Source: Lachnospiraceae bacterium (GTDB lineage: Bacteria > Bacillota > Clostridia > Lachnospirales > Lachnospiraceae). From it: a stretch of DNA of 64,000 nt. Positions 6,842 through 16,192 of the stretch are shown here, one piece after another. Positions within the stretch are counted from its first letter, which is position 1; every line of letters begins with the position of its first letter. The notes under the pieces were generated by a model. It made no database searches. It was not told the origin of the DNA and saw only the letters and a list, made by a program, of their open reading frames with translations. The translations under genes and the position numbers were made by a program. The stretch lies in NCBI GenBank assembly GCA_910575565.1, contig CAJTFL010000020.1, positions 1 through 64,000 on the forward strand, in the 5' to 3' direction.

Positions 6842-8583
6842 TTTTTGAAAGCCAATATCAGATTTTAGCGGATACCTGGCAGGCTTTTGAGAGAAATCTA
6901 TGCCGATTGTTATCTTATGAGGGATTTACAAACGTGCGGCTGGTTGGTCAGACTGGAGATCACGGAGCCGACGTAACTGCGACAAAAATAACACCGCAGG
7001 GGCATAAACGATGGCTGTTTCAAGCGAAACACTGGAAGAAGCCTGTAGGAGAAACAGTAGTACAGGAGACAATCGATGCAGCATATGAGTATTCTGCATC
7101 TGTACCTGTAATTGTTGCTGCGAGCGGATTCGAGGCTCCGGTGAAAGCCCACCAGAAGGTACTTATGGCTTCTGGTATCCCGCTGCAACTTTGGGATTCA
7201 GAGAAGTTAGTTGAGAGAGCAAAAAGGTTACCGGACGTTCATACGAACAAGAGGAAACCACGGCCATATCAAGAACCGGCTATAAATGAAATCGTAAGCG
7301 CATATTATTCTAAAGGCGAAAACAGAGCACTTGTAGTGATGGCGACTGGTCTGGGGAAGACGTTTGTGGCAGCAGAAAGTGTAAGGCGGATTCGTCAGAA
7401 TGATAAGCGTCAGGTTTTGGTCTGCGCTCATACAAACGATTTGGTGTATCAGTTGGAGCGAGCCTTCTGGCCATTCCTGCGACCGTCAGAGACTACGCTG
7501 ATATGGAATTCGTATGAGCATCCGACTATGGAGCAGCTTGAACAGACAGACTATGCGTTTGCCTGCGTGGATTCTGTTTCATCCTGGATCCAGGCTGGCT
7601 GCAGTTTGCCGGATTATGGAATCCTGCTTGTAGACGAATGCCACCACGTCGGATCATCCATGTATGACAGGGTATTTGAAGAATTGTCTGCGGGAAAGGA
7701 AGGCGGGAGTTTTGCACTTGGCTTGACAGCAACTCCGTGGCGTCCGGATGAGGCAGATTTGACGGCATATTTCGGAGATTCCAGAGTAAGTATTGATATG
7801 GTGATGGGGCTGAAGAATGGCTTTCTGGCGAATGTGGATTACCGGATGTATACCGATAATATTGACTGGGAATCGCTCAAAAACATTCAGGGAAAGAGCT
7901 TTTCGCCTAAGCAAATAAATAGGACGCTTTTTATTAATCAGTGGGATGATTCTGTCGTATATAAGTTGAGGGATACATGGGAAGAGCAGACAAACCCAAG
8001 AGCCATTGTTTTTTGCGGAACGATAGAACATGCAATCATTATGCGTGATAAGATTAACTCTCTTGGCTTTTGCCATGCTGAAGCCATTTACTCTGGAAGT
8101 TCAGGGAAAGAATATGAGCCGATGTCTCAATATAAGAGAAATCGGATATTAAGTGATTTTGCAGAGGGAATTGTAAATGTTGTCTGCGCTGTCGATATAT
8201 TCAACGAGGGGATCGATGTTCCAGATGTTAACATTCTTGTTTTTCAGCGTGTGACACATTCAAGAAGGATTTTTATTCAGCAATTAGGACGTGGGTTACG
8301 AGTGTCTGAGGGGAAAGAAAAGGTAATTGTCTTGGATTTCGTATCAGACATCAGGCGTTTTGCGGCAGGTATATCATTAAAGGATTCTCTCGGTGAAAGT
8401 GAATCAGGATCTACAAGAATTAATCTGCCAAACAAGGTGACCTTCATGAAAGTCGGGGGTGATGATCCTGAAACGGAATCTTTCCTGCGCCAATGGCTGG
8501 ACGATGTTGTAGCAATAGAAGATTCAGATGAGGATGCCAGTGTTTTGAAGTATCCACCGTTATTACCCGGAGGAAAGATATGA
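6838..8583 (+). CDS. Mrr-type nuclease fused to SF2 DEAD/DEAH helicase
   Basis: 581 residues. Residues 10-130 form an Mrr-like restriction endonuclease domain with G-D-H-G-A-D-V (40-46) and F-Q-A-K-H-W (61-66), the D...QxK active-site pattern. Residues 140-500 are a superfamily 2 helicase: Walker A ATGLGKT (169-175), DECHH (266-270), TATPW (298-301) and motif VI QLGRGLR (482-488). The fusion couples DNA cutting to ATP-driven movement, as in restriction or phage-defence effectors. It is the middle gene of three, overlapping both neighbours by four bases. All visible catalytic motifs look intact. I do not recognise the three-gene set as a named system. Confidence 0.9.
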   Translation: MIFESQYQILADTWQAFERNLCRLLSYEGFTNVRLVGQTGDHGADVTATKITPQGHKRWLFQAKHWKKPVGETVVQETIDAAYEYSASVPVIVAASGFEAPVKAHQKVLMASGIPLQLWDSEKLVERAKRLPDVHTNKRKPRPYQEPAINEIVSAYYSKGENRALVVMATGLGKTFVAAESVRRIRQNDKRQVLVCAHTNDLVYQLERAFWPFLRPSETTLIWNSYEHPTMEQLEQTDYAFACVDSVSSWIQAGCSLPDYGILLVDECHHVGSSMYDRVFEELSAGKEGGSFALGLTATPWRPDEADLTAYFGDSRVSIDMVMGLKNGFLANVDYRMYTDNIDWESLKNIQGKSFSPKQINRTLFINQWDDSVVYKLRDTWEEQTNPRAIVFCGTIEHAIIMRDKINSLGFCHAEAIYSGSSGKEYEPMSQYKRNRILSDFAEGIVNVVCAVDIFNEGIDVPDVNILVFQRVTHSRRIFIQQLGRGLRVSEGKEKVIVLDFVSDIRRFAAGISLKDSLGESESGSTRINLPNKVTFMKVGGDDPETESFLRQWLDDVVAIEDSDEDASVLKYPPLLPGGKI

Positions 8584-9293
8584 ATTTTACAGATGTGATG
8601 AAGGATATACACAAGCTCATCGGTCTTGAGTTGAACAGCATTCGGCCAGGGGCGAAGATTACTATAACGGATGTTGATGAGGAAAGAGGGAGCTTAATTC
8701 TTAGGACGTCCTCGGGACAAAACCGCAGCAGGCCTATAGATGAATTACAGAAGATATGGAACGAGATGATGGTCAAGCCGGCTGTACATGTCGAAGGCGT
8801 GTTGCATGGATCTGGAACGAGTAGGAATCAGCCTGAAACGATTCTTGCTAATCTGCCTTATATTGAATGGCTGAAAGTAGACAACAAAAAGCATATCGCT
8901 TATGTTGGAAAAAATACGCATGCGTTCGGAACCTTACGTCAGATGGATTCCGTTTTAGCAGTTGAAGTGACCACGAAGATGAGAACATCAAACGGAGGTG
9001 GGAAGTTTACAACGGCGATAGTTGCAAAAGATGTTAATCAAAGCATTCAGGATATGCAAACTATTTGTCAAGGAACGGTCACTACTATTGAGCGAGGAGC
9101 ATATCAACTGCAGACTCATGTAGATATTATTGTCTTTTTAGCAGCGGATGTGTGGGGGCTTGAAGAAGGGACATACTGTGTTATTGAATCAAGTACTCCC
9201 GTGAGTACTCAGAAAAGGCTAGCTCTATATGGAAAGTATTATTCTGTTCTTTGTAACGGTAATATAAAAGCGTTGGTTAAAAATACCGATTAA
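8580..9293 (+). CDS. Unknown protein, third gene of the Mrr-helicase operon
   Basis: 237 residues, family not recognised. The start overlaps the helicase stop (ATGA), so expression is coupled. Residues 1-65 are helical, with a beta pair (AKITITDVDEERGSLILRTSSG). The centre, WLKVDNKKHIAYVGKNTHAFGTLRQMDSVLAVEVTTKM, and the C-terminal strands (GAYQLQTHVDIIVFLAADVWGLEEGTYCVIESS) are beta-rich. No membrane segment or catalytic motif is obvious. It could be the recognition or modification-sensing part of the system, but nothing in the sequence proves this. A hairpin shared with the convergent helicase operon follows. Confidence 0.75.
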   Translation: MNFTDVMKDIHKLIGLELNSIRPGAKITITDVDEERGSLILRTSSGQNRSRPIDELQKIWNEMMVKPAVHVEGVLHGSGTSRNQPETILANLPYIEWLKVDNKKHIAYVGKNTHAFGTLRQMDSVLAVEVTTKMRTSNGGGKFTTAIVAKDVNQSIQDMQTICQGTVTTIERGAYQLQTHVDIIVFLAADVWGLEEGTYCVIESSTPVSTQKRLALYGKYYSVLCNGNIKALVKNTD

Positions 9294-9330
9294 ATCTCTT
9301 TTTGAAAACTCATAAAATACCGATTATACG

Positions 9331-9366
9331 GCCCACATTGGCGAAAAACCTTTGTGGGTCGCTATT
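9331..9366. terminator. Hairpin between the two convergent operons
   Basis: CCCACA and TGTGGG pair across a 16-nt spacer, with CTATTTTT on the plus side. It sits exactly between the stops of the Mrr-helicase operon and the SF1 helicase gene. Confidence 0.65.
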
Positions 9367-9367
9367 T

Positions 9368-12094
9368 TTAGGCTTCATTGATGAACTTCCGCAGAATTTC
9401 CACATCGGAATCGATACTCCGGGGCTGGATCCGCTGCAAGACTTTTTTCTCCACCTCTGGTGTCCAGTATATCTTCAGCTCATGCTGAGCTCTTGTGATG
9501 GCGGTATAGAAAATATTATGGGTGATGAGTTCATCCACTTCATCCGTAATGACAAGCTTTACTGAGCTGTATTCCAGTCCCTGTGCTTTGTGGATGGATA
9601 CCGCATATGCAATCTGGAAAGGGACGATGGTGCTTGCGGTATTTCCATCGTCATCCTCATCGGTGCTTTTTATTTTGTTAACACAGAAGCGGACAACTGA
9701 GTTTTTGGTATCGGGATCATCCAGTACTGTCAGCGGCATAAATCTTGTTTCTGCAGGATCTATGGTTGTTTTCAGTTCAATATCAAACTGAATCCGCTCT
9801 GTCGGTTCACCCTCATCCAATATCTCAATTCCTACGATTCTGCCTCTCATATTGTTGTAGATGACAGGATGGAAGCGGTTGTTTTCCAGGAACAGGACCG
9901 GATCCCCAACTTTATATTGCTGAACATCCCATTCAATAGCAGGGTTCGGATTGCTTTCCTGCAGGAAGCGGTTTATGTTGTTGATGCCGTAGAGCCCGTC
10001 GTAGTTGAGACAGAGTACAGCTTCATCGTCTCCGGCAGCGGACAGCAATGATTCATCTACTTTCAGGGAACAGCTCTGTTTATCGATGATTTCCTGCACG
10101 TTGTCATCCATAGCTCTGACCTTAGACCAGAGAATCAGAAGTCGCTGGTTCTTTGTCCTGTAAGGCTTGGTAAGCTCAAAGACGGATGTTGCCGGAAGGA
10201 AACTCCGTAGTGCTGTAAACCAGTTCCCGAAACGGATGGAGTTGATCTGGTAGGTATCGCCAACAAGCAGGATCTTCTTAAACTTAACCATATCGAGAAG
10301 CTTCTGCATATCGGTATTACTTACGGTGCTGCACTCATCTATCACGACCAGCTCATATTCCGGATCTCCGTATCCGTATTTGAGGAAACTGGCGATGGTT
10401 GAGAATTTGCAGTAGTCTTCATTGGAATTAACTTTGCGCTTCAGATTATCGATTGCCGGATTGGTCTGGGCAAGGTACAGCTTCTCTTTATTATCGTAAT
10501 AATGAGAGATGTGATTTACGAGTGTTGATTTTCCGACTCCGGCGGAACCGTAGATTGCGGCGACCGCTGATTTGGAAAACATATGTGTAAGGATATCTAT
10601 CTTTTCCGGGCAGTCAACCTCATAATCGTCAAGCATAAGCCAGAACTCAACATCTGCAGAGTAATCTGGATCTTCAACCTTACTGAGCTCAATCAGTTTC
10701 TTGATGATGCTACAGGTGTCTAATCTATATTCCCTGATGTAGGCGTAATCATCCTTTATGACAATTTCGCTTCTGTCTTTATGACCGAACCATAACGTGG
10801 CATTATATGTATTAGCGAGATATTTTATATCGCCGTAGTGTGCAAGTTCATCAATCGGCGTGAAGATTTTGCCGGAAATTTCTGTATTATTCCGAAGCTG
10901 CCGCGCCAGAAGCTCATGCTTTCTGTTATGTGTTGGTATGCAATCAAACAAAGCGTGGAGCCGGGGGTTATGATTTATTGGTGACTGGTTAAACGGCATC
11001 TTGTCAAAGGGAATGCTGCCATTTTTCAAATAAAGGTTGGAGAGCTTGCCATTGGGTTCATCCTGTCGCTGATCCTTTATGATGGCATTATGCATCCCAT
11101 AGAGAATATAGCGAAGGATGTTCTGACCGGGTTTCTTTCCTCTAATTATGCTGCGGCATCGATCCATAGCATCGAAAAGGTAACCAGTCTTACCTTCAGC
11201 ACGCCAGGAATTGATGAGTTTCTGGTATGCGTGCTCCGGGAAGTCCATTATCTCAGTGAGCGTAAAGCGGTTCTCCGTTATGTAGCGGCAAACAGTTCTT
11301 TGTTCTCCGTATGGGATATCGCGCTTGCTGCCGGTGATAATGGAATTAAAGTTCTTGAATTCGCATCCGCGCATAGAGATTTCCCAACCAGTGATCAGAA
11401 GTATCGGCATGGTTTTTCCGAGGATTTCAATACTTTCGTTTACCAGATAAAACCTTGATGCGTAGTTGCTGATGACAGGCAGCCTGGTGAAGGCAATTAT
11501 GCGGCCTGCTTTATTCTCTCTATCTTTTGCGGTTGTGAAGGTGACTTCAAAGTATTTGCGTCCGTTTACATAGAACGGCTTTAATTTCTGTATATAGTAT
11601 TTTTCCCCTTCACCGACAAGCTGAGCCTTGTATTGTATTATCTTGTTTGCAATTTTGGAATAATATTCCTGCAGGGCAGTGTCCAGGTTAAGCGGGAACT
11701 TATCCAGGTTATGCAGGATGGAAATGCCGAAATCATAGTTAAGAAGATCTTTGGTTTCAAGCAGATAGTCATAGTATTTCAGCATCAGGCGTTCGGAACT
11801 ATCCTCATCGAGAGTATAGTGCGACGCAACTATATCGAGGTAATTCCGGAAGCGGTAGAGCACCTTCAGATGTCCATCTGTCTGGGCGTGCTCTGCCGCT
11901 TTTTCTATGTTCTCTTCTGAATCGTCTATGTCTGCGTAAGGGGAGAAATATTTTAACATCACATGCTCCACCAGATTCTTCAGGTGGGCAAGGATGTCCT
12001 GTGATATTACGGCTCTTGTGGAATTGTCTATATTATCAAGGTATCGACAGATCGCCCCGTCGATGACCCTGATCTGATCATCGATTGTAGGCAT
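9368..12094 (-). CDS. Large SF1 (RecD/Pif1-like) helicase with long N-terminal region
   Basis: 908 residues. The first 500 are an unassigned, mostly helical region. Residues 510-870 hold a superfamily 1 ATPase: GSAGVGKST Walker A near 515, VIDECSTV near 585, VGDTYQI, and the C-terminal HKAQGLEYSS (about 835) and YTAITRAQ (about 865) motifs shared by RecD, Pif1 and UvrD-type enzymes. The core should unwind DNA or RNA using ATP; the N-terminal part probably gives substrate choice. It follows the unknown 12152-13000 gene by 57 bases on the same strand and faces the Mrr-helicase operon. The pairing and setting suggest a defence role, which is inference. Confidence 0.88.
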   Translation of the reverse strand: MPTIDDQIRVIDGAICRYLDNIDNSTRAVISQDILAHLKNLVEHVMLKYFSPYADIDDSEENIEKAAEHAQTDGHLKVLYRFRNYLDIVASHYTLDEDSSERLMLKYYDYLLETKDLLNYDFGISILHNLDKFPLNLDTALQEYYSKIANKIIQYKAQLVGEGEKYYIQKLKPFYVNGRKYFEVTFTTAKDRENKAGRIIAFTRLPVISNYASRFYLVNESIEILGKTMPILLITGWEISMRGCEFKNFNSIITGSKRDIPYGEQRTVCRYITENRFTLTEIMDFPEHAYQKLINSWRAEGKTGYLFDAMDRCRSIIRGKKPGQNILRYILYGMHNAIIKDQRQDEPNGKLSNLYLKNGSIPFDKMPFNQSPINHNPRLHALFDCIPTHNRKHELLARQLRNNTEISGKIFTPIDELAHYGDIKYLANTYNATLWFGHKDRSEIVIKDDYAYIREYRLDTCSIIKKLIELSKVEDPDYSADVEFWLMLDDYEVDCPEKIDILTHMFSKSAVAAIYGSAGVGKSTLVNHISHYYDNKEKLYLAQTNPAIDNLKRKVNSNEDYCKFSTIASFLKYGYGDPEYELVVIDECSTVSNTDMQKLLDMVKFKKILLVGDTYQINSIRFGNWFTALRSFLPATSVFELTKPYRTKNQRLLILWSKVRAMDDNVQEIIDKQSCSLKVDESLLSAAGDDEAVLCLNYDGLYGINNINRFLQESNPNPAIEWDVQQYKVGDPVLFLENNRFHPVIYNNMRGRIVGIEILDEGEPTERIQFDIELKTTIDPAETRFMPLTVLDDPDTKNSVVRFCVNKIKSTDEDDDGNTASTIVPFQIAYAVSIHKAQGLEYSSVKLVITDEVDELITHNIFYTAITRAQHELKIYWTPEVEKKVLQRIQPRSIDSDVEILRKFINEA

Positions 12095-12151
12095 AATTAT
12101 ATCTGTCCTTTCAAATCAATTCAGAAACAGGAATCGTTTCTATTCTGGGTT

Positions 12152-13000
12152 TTACATATCAAAGTCGTTTTCATCATTCCAGTCGTCTATGAACGCGTCA
12201 TACGGAAACAAGCCTGCGTAGTTATCTGGATGAAGTTTGACGTAGTTGTCTCTCAATTTTATTCTCAGCTTTCGTACTGAAGCACCGGGGACGGATTCGC
12301 TGTCCGGATCCAGAGCCTTACAGAAATCCTGCAAAGCTGCTATGGTGCTTAGGATGTCGGATTGAAGACCGATATCTTCAAATCGTGATGTCTGATCTTT
12401 CCATTTATCGTTATATAATCCGTTGACTTTTGTGGCGAGGCCGCTGGTGAACCAGACTTCCGCCTGATTACTGGCTATGCATTTTTCTAATATGCTGTCG
12501 AAGTCAACATGGAAATCCTTCAGCAGTTCTTTGTCATTATCTGACAGCTGTGAATCCGAGGTGTCTACATTGGTATTCTTTTCCGGAAGTGTTACCTCCG
12601 AACCGTCAGAAACGGTTGGGAAAGCAATGCTGAAAAATATGTCTGCCAGAAGAGTGTCGCAGGCAGCACAGCAGTCATGAAATTCAATTCCGCAGTTAGT
12701 CAGCCATTCCTCAATCCTGTCATAAGAATCCGACTGATACATCCTATCGTTTAACCATTCAATATATCCAGCTGAATTGTGGTTGGTGTGTGCATATTGG
12801 GCATACTCCGGCTTGATTGGGTTGGGGTTCTTTTTCTGGATATACCGCCGCCTGGTGTCAGCTGAACCTGTTAGGAGTTTACAGCCTTCCTGCGCCTCTT
12901 CGTGAATGAAGTGGCCAATCATGCCATCTAGGAAGACCATCGGCTTGTCGCCGTCAGCCAGGTATGGATACAGAGCGTTGAAATACTCTGAAAAAGTCAT
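12152..13000 (-). CDS. Unknown protein, partner of the SF1 helicase
   Basis: 282 residues, family not recognised. Visible parts are an N-terminal MTFSEYFNALYPYLADGDKPMVFLDGMIGHFIHEE, a Cys-containing helix (EFHDCCAACDTLLADIFFSIAF, about 110-130), an acidic low-complexity linker (about 135-160) and a helical C terminus with LRIKLRDNYVKLHPDNY. There is no signal or membrane segment. The ATG at 13000 has GTAGGTGA about nine bases upstream. It is the first gene of a two-gene leftward operon, so it may be the sensor or effector to which the helicase is recruited. An unusual tandem GCTTCCGT repeat lies directly upstream. Confidence 0.75.
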   Translation of the reverse strand: MTFSEYFNALYPYLADGDKPMVFLDGMIGHFIHEEAQEGCKLLTGSADTRRRYIQKKNPNPIKPEYAQYAHTNHNSAGYIEWLNDRMYQSDSYDRIEEWLTNCGIEFHDCCAACDTLLADIFFSIAFPTVSDGSEVTLPEKNTNVDTSDSQLSDNDKELLKDFHVDFDSILEKCIASNQAEVWFTSGLATKVNGLYNDKWKDQTSRFEDIGLQSDILSTIAALQDFCKALDPDSESVPGASVRKLRIKLRDNYVKLHPDNYAGLFPYDAFIDDWNDENDFDM

Positions 13001-13010
13001 GAAATCACCT

Positions 13011-13046
13011 ACTTCCGTTTGCTTCCGTCCGCTTCCGTTGCTTCCC
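13011..13046. repeat. Tandem CTTCCGT repeat upstream of the helicase operon
   Basis: Four near copies of (G)CTTCCGT at 9-10 bp steps (ACTTCCGTTT GCTTCCGTCC GCTTCCGTTG CTTCCCG), within 50 bases of the start of the 12152-13000 gene. They could be operator half-sites spaced one helical turn apart. Confidence 0.55.
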
Positions 13047-13194
13047 GATTTTCAAGGGGGCACATTGCTATACTGCTCCATAGATGAGGCAAAACCTCCG
13101 CCATGAGTGGACGATTAGCTCAATCAAATATAATACCATATTTTGAGCGAAAAATCAATTAGGCGGCGAGCCGATTCCAAATAACCCTAAAGAT

Positions 13195-13344
13195 GGCCAT
13201 CAGAAGGGATTCGATCTTGTAAATCCATAACATGCATTGATTTGTTTGCAGGTTGTGGATGTGCAGATATCGCATCTCTGTCTTGTTGCGCCTTCTTTGC
13301 AGTCTGAGATGTCTGCCCATATTAGTTCGGATCCCTTCTGAGCC
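13195..13344 (+). ncRNA. Structured RNA candidate with three-way junction
   Basis: Three nested or adjacent helices can be drawn by eye. P1 pairs 13200-13214 with 13327-13341 (15 pairs including one G-U), extended by GGC/GCC beyond a small bulge. P2 pairs ATCCATAAC (13223-13231) with GTTGTGGAT (13252-13260), again with a G-U. P3 pairs GCAGA...CATCTC (13263-13278, 5-nt bulge) with GAGATGTCTGC (13306-13316). Both wobble pairs are G-U only if the plus strand is transcribed. It ends 30 bases before the start of the first prophage gene, so it is either that gene's leader or a separate small RNA. The family is not recognised. Confidence 0.6.
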
Positions 13345-13373
13345 AGAAAAACTCAGAAAAGGAAACGAAAATT

Positions 13374-14072
13374 ATGGTCAAAAATTACAGGCAGGAAGAT
13401 GGGACATATCTGTTCCCGATGGAACTTGCAGGAAAGAAGTGCGAGGAAGACAGAGCAGCTAGGGTAGCTGATGTTGCTAAGGCAAAACTCGATGGTTACA
13501 AGGTGGACTGGGTAAAGTTCGGATACCGTATCTTTGAGGCGGTGCTGATCCCGATGTCCGAGGAAAGATTCAAGGAGCTGGTGCGTGACGAGGATAACCG
13601 TCAGAAGGCGGTCCGGGTAGAAGGAAGGTGCATGGTTTCAAATGGTAACGGCGGTCTGATCCGCTGCCCGGAAAGAATCCCTAACCCGCTGTATGGTGAA
13701 GAGGGACAGCCTAAGACGCTGATGAATGATTGCTCAACCTGTATTTACAACACGCTGGACAAGCTGGATTATCATACGCAGTCGCTTTCCCATTCAGGAA
13801 ATTTCAATGAGGATGGCGAAGAAGACATGGAGATTCCTTGTGGTATCACAAGCAACGGTGAACTTTATGAATTCTACTGTGAGAGGGTTCTTCAGTTTGT
13901 TGAGGATAAGTTCCCGGATAACGTGGAAACCATGAAGCTGCTGCTTCAGGAATATTCTAGAACGGAAACGGCGGAAAAGCTGAGGATTCACCGTAACACT
14001 CCGAGGAATCAGGTCAACTCCATGAAGGAGGATCTGACAAAGATGCTGGATGACCTGTTCGCTATGTTCTGA
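13374..14072 (+). CDS. Prophage regulator-like protein with C-terminal HTH
   Basis: 232 residues. The N-terminal half is rich in charged residues (ELAGKKCEEDRAARVADVAKAKLDGYKVDW), followed by a Cys-containing centre (CMVSNGNGG, LIRCPERIPNPLYG, CSTCIYNTL) that may bind a metal. The C terminus (FVEDKFPDNVETMKLLLQEYSRTETAEKLRIHRNTPRNQVNSMKEDL) reads as a helix-turn-helix like sigma region 4. The ATG at 13374 follows AAAAGGAAACG. It is transcribed opposite to the polymerase operon and probably controls early phage genes, an inference. The structured RNA at 13195-13344 would be in its 5' leader. Confidence 0.7.
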   Translation: MVKNYRQEDGTYLFPMELAGKKCEEDRAARVADVAKAKLDGYKVDWVKFGYRIFEAVLIPMSEERFKELVRDEDNRQKAVRVEGRCMVSNGNGGLIRCPERIPNPLYGEEGQPKTLMNDCSTCIYNTLDKLDYHTQSLSHSGNFNEDGEEDMEIPCGITSNGELYEFYCERVLQFVEDKFPDNVETMKLLLQEYSRTETAEKLRIHRNTPRNQVNSMKEDLTKMLDDLFAMF

Positions 14073-14101
14073 TAAGAATCAAATATAATGAAGGCGCAAA
14101 G

Positions 14102-14136
14102 ATGCCACCGGGGCTGATACTTCCGGTGGCATTTTA
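14102..14136. terminator. Bidirectional hairpin between the regulator and polymerase genes
   Basis: GCCACCGG (14104-14111) pairs with CCGGTGGC (14123-14130), followed by ATTTTAC. It separates the convergent 13374-14072 gene and the DNA polymerase. Confidence 0.75.
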
Positions 14137-14139
14137 CAT

Positions 14140-16129
14140 TCAATCTTTTTGATAGAAAGCACATCGATATCCATCTCCGCGAAGTCCGATGCCGGGGATC
14201 CAGGGCGGGGTTCTGCCCATCTGCTCACATATGGCTTCAAGGGACACTTCCGGTTTGCATTCGATGATAAGTTCATCATGGACGTGTCCGCAGATGAAAC
14301 AGTGGGAGAGAGTACGCATGGCATAGGCGAGGATATCCCTGCTTATTGCCTGAGTGATGTTCTCAACGATCTTCGGCCCGTAGCTTTCAATACGGCTCCA
14401 TTTCTTCTGTGTATCCACGCCCATATAGGTGATGGATTCTCCGCCGAACTGGTTCTCACCGATCCGGGGTTTTGCGTATGCAAGCCTTCTGCCGGACGGC
14501 AAGGTGATGAACATGAAGCCTGTTTTCATAGGTGAAGCGGATGCCGTGGGTTTCTGTTTTGGTTCTCATTCTGATGCAGTTCTTCGCTGCGCTATCCACG
14601 TCCCACCAGAGGGCAACGATATTCGGATTGGATTCACGCCACATATTGACCAGAGGCTGAAGCTCTGATTCTTCCATGCCATTCTCTAATGCGCCCATTG
14701 CCTTCAAGGCACCGACCGCGCCGCCGTATCCCAGGGCGAGCTCAGCGACCTTACCACGCTGGCGAAGGTGGGCGTTCTGGCCGTGCTTTTCGACCGACAC
14801 ATGGAACATCGCCTGGGCTGATGCGCAGTAAATATCTTCTCCGCGTCTAAAGACATCGTTTCTCCATTTCTCTCCGGATATATGTGCCAGGACTCTGGCT
14901 TCGATAGCGGAAAAGTCGCTCACATAAAACTGATATCCGGTCTTCGGGATAAATGCCGTCCGGATAAGCTGTGAGAGTGTATCCGGGATATCCTCATAAA
15001 GCATAGACAGCAATTCATAATCGCCGTTTCTGACGAACTGACGGGCTTCGGCAAGGTCTTTCAAGTGGTTCTGGGGTAAGTTCTGCAGCTGGATATGCCT
15101 TCCGGCCCATCGGCCTGTCCGGTTCGCTCCATAGAACTGAAACATACCGCGGGCGCGTCCGTCTTCGCAGACGGTATCCATCATTTTCTGATATTTTTTC
15201 ACCGACGATCTGGATACCTGCTGCTTTAACTGAAGAACCTTCTGGATATCTTCCGGTACCGTAGGCAGCAGTTCTTTGATCGCCTTCTTATCAAGAGAGT
15301 TGCTGACGATTCCTTTACTGCGGAGCCAGCCATGCAGCTGCTGGTTGGAGTTCGGGTTATCAAGATGTGTCAGGACTTTCATTTTCTCCAGAAGATCCGA
15401 TCGGATGTGGTTATCAATGGCGATGGCGTTTTCTACCATAGTTCGGTCAATCAGGATCCCTCTGTCGTTGATCTCTTCGGATAAATGATATTCATCCCAG
15501 GCAAAGTCAGGTATCGGAAAGTGGGAGAGCCGCTGCTGTATCTGCATTTCAACTTCAACATCGCGCTTGTTGTATTGCTTGAAGGTTTCCCAACGGTCCG
15601 GCGCATCCGCAGGATAGTTTCGTGTAGCCGGATTATTCTTCGTAGGAGTACGGGGAACGGAGAAAAAGCGGATCAGGTTCTTTCCTTCGTTCATTTTCTG
15701 TTCGGTTAACTTCAGTACGGCGCCGACCTGTTCCAGTGATAATGGAAGTCCCATATAGGCGGCCCATGTCATGGTGCATTTCCATGATGAAGGATCCAGA
15801 TATTTTCTGACCGTATCCTCCGGGATGCTGTAGGAAGTGAAGTATTCCGGATGATTACGCTGAAGCCATATGGAGAGGAAAATACGCTCAAAGGTTGCGT
15901 TGTAAGCCCATTTTGTTACGGTATCGTCAGACAGCGAAGCAAGGATGTCTTCAGGGATCTTTTCTCCTCGGGCGACATCAATGACCGTGACCGGTGCTCC
16001 ATCTGCGGAGTAGCCGAATAATAAGATCTCTGCGTCCTGAGACTCTGCATATTTGTAAACGCCGCAGTCCTTAAGGCTGACGGAAGAAAATGTCTCCAGG
16101 TCGATACTGAGATTTTTGATTTTACTCAT
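14140..16129 (-). pseudogene. Family A DNA polymerase (phage), frameshifted
   Basis: The first frame (16129 down to 14456) has a 3'-5' exonuclease-like start (LSIDLETFSSVSL), polymerase motif A (YVSDFSAIEARVLAHISGE) and the motif B region (RGKVAELALGYGG). It then runs out of phase after HGIRFTYEN. The +1 frame from 14529 to 14140 continues as KTGFMFITLPSGRRLAY... and contains motif C, GHVHDELIIE, with the second catalytic Asp. One extra base in TATGAAAACAGG (about 14522-14530) accounts for the shift. As written no single product carries all catalytic residues, so replication by this enzyme is lost unless the shift is a sequencing error. It heads the leftward part of the early module. Confidence 0.88.
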
Positions 16130-16192
16130 ATTGTCACCATCCTTTATAGATAAAGGCAGCGGAGGAATTTACGCCTCCGCCGTCCGGTAATG

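Noticed and set aside
13263..13316. Possible tRNA-like fold in the 13.2 kb structure
   Set aside because: No acceptor stem with CCA-type end, no TpsiC-like GTTC loop; the three-helix arrangement is different from a tRNA.
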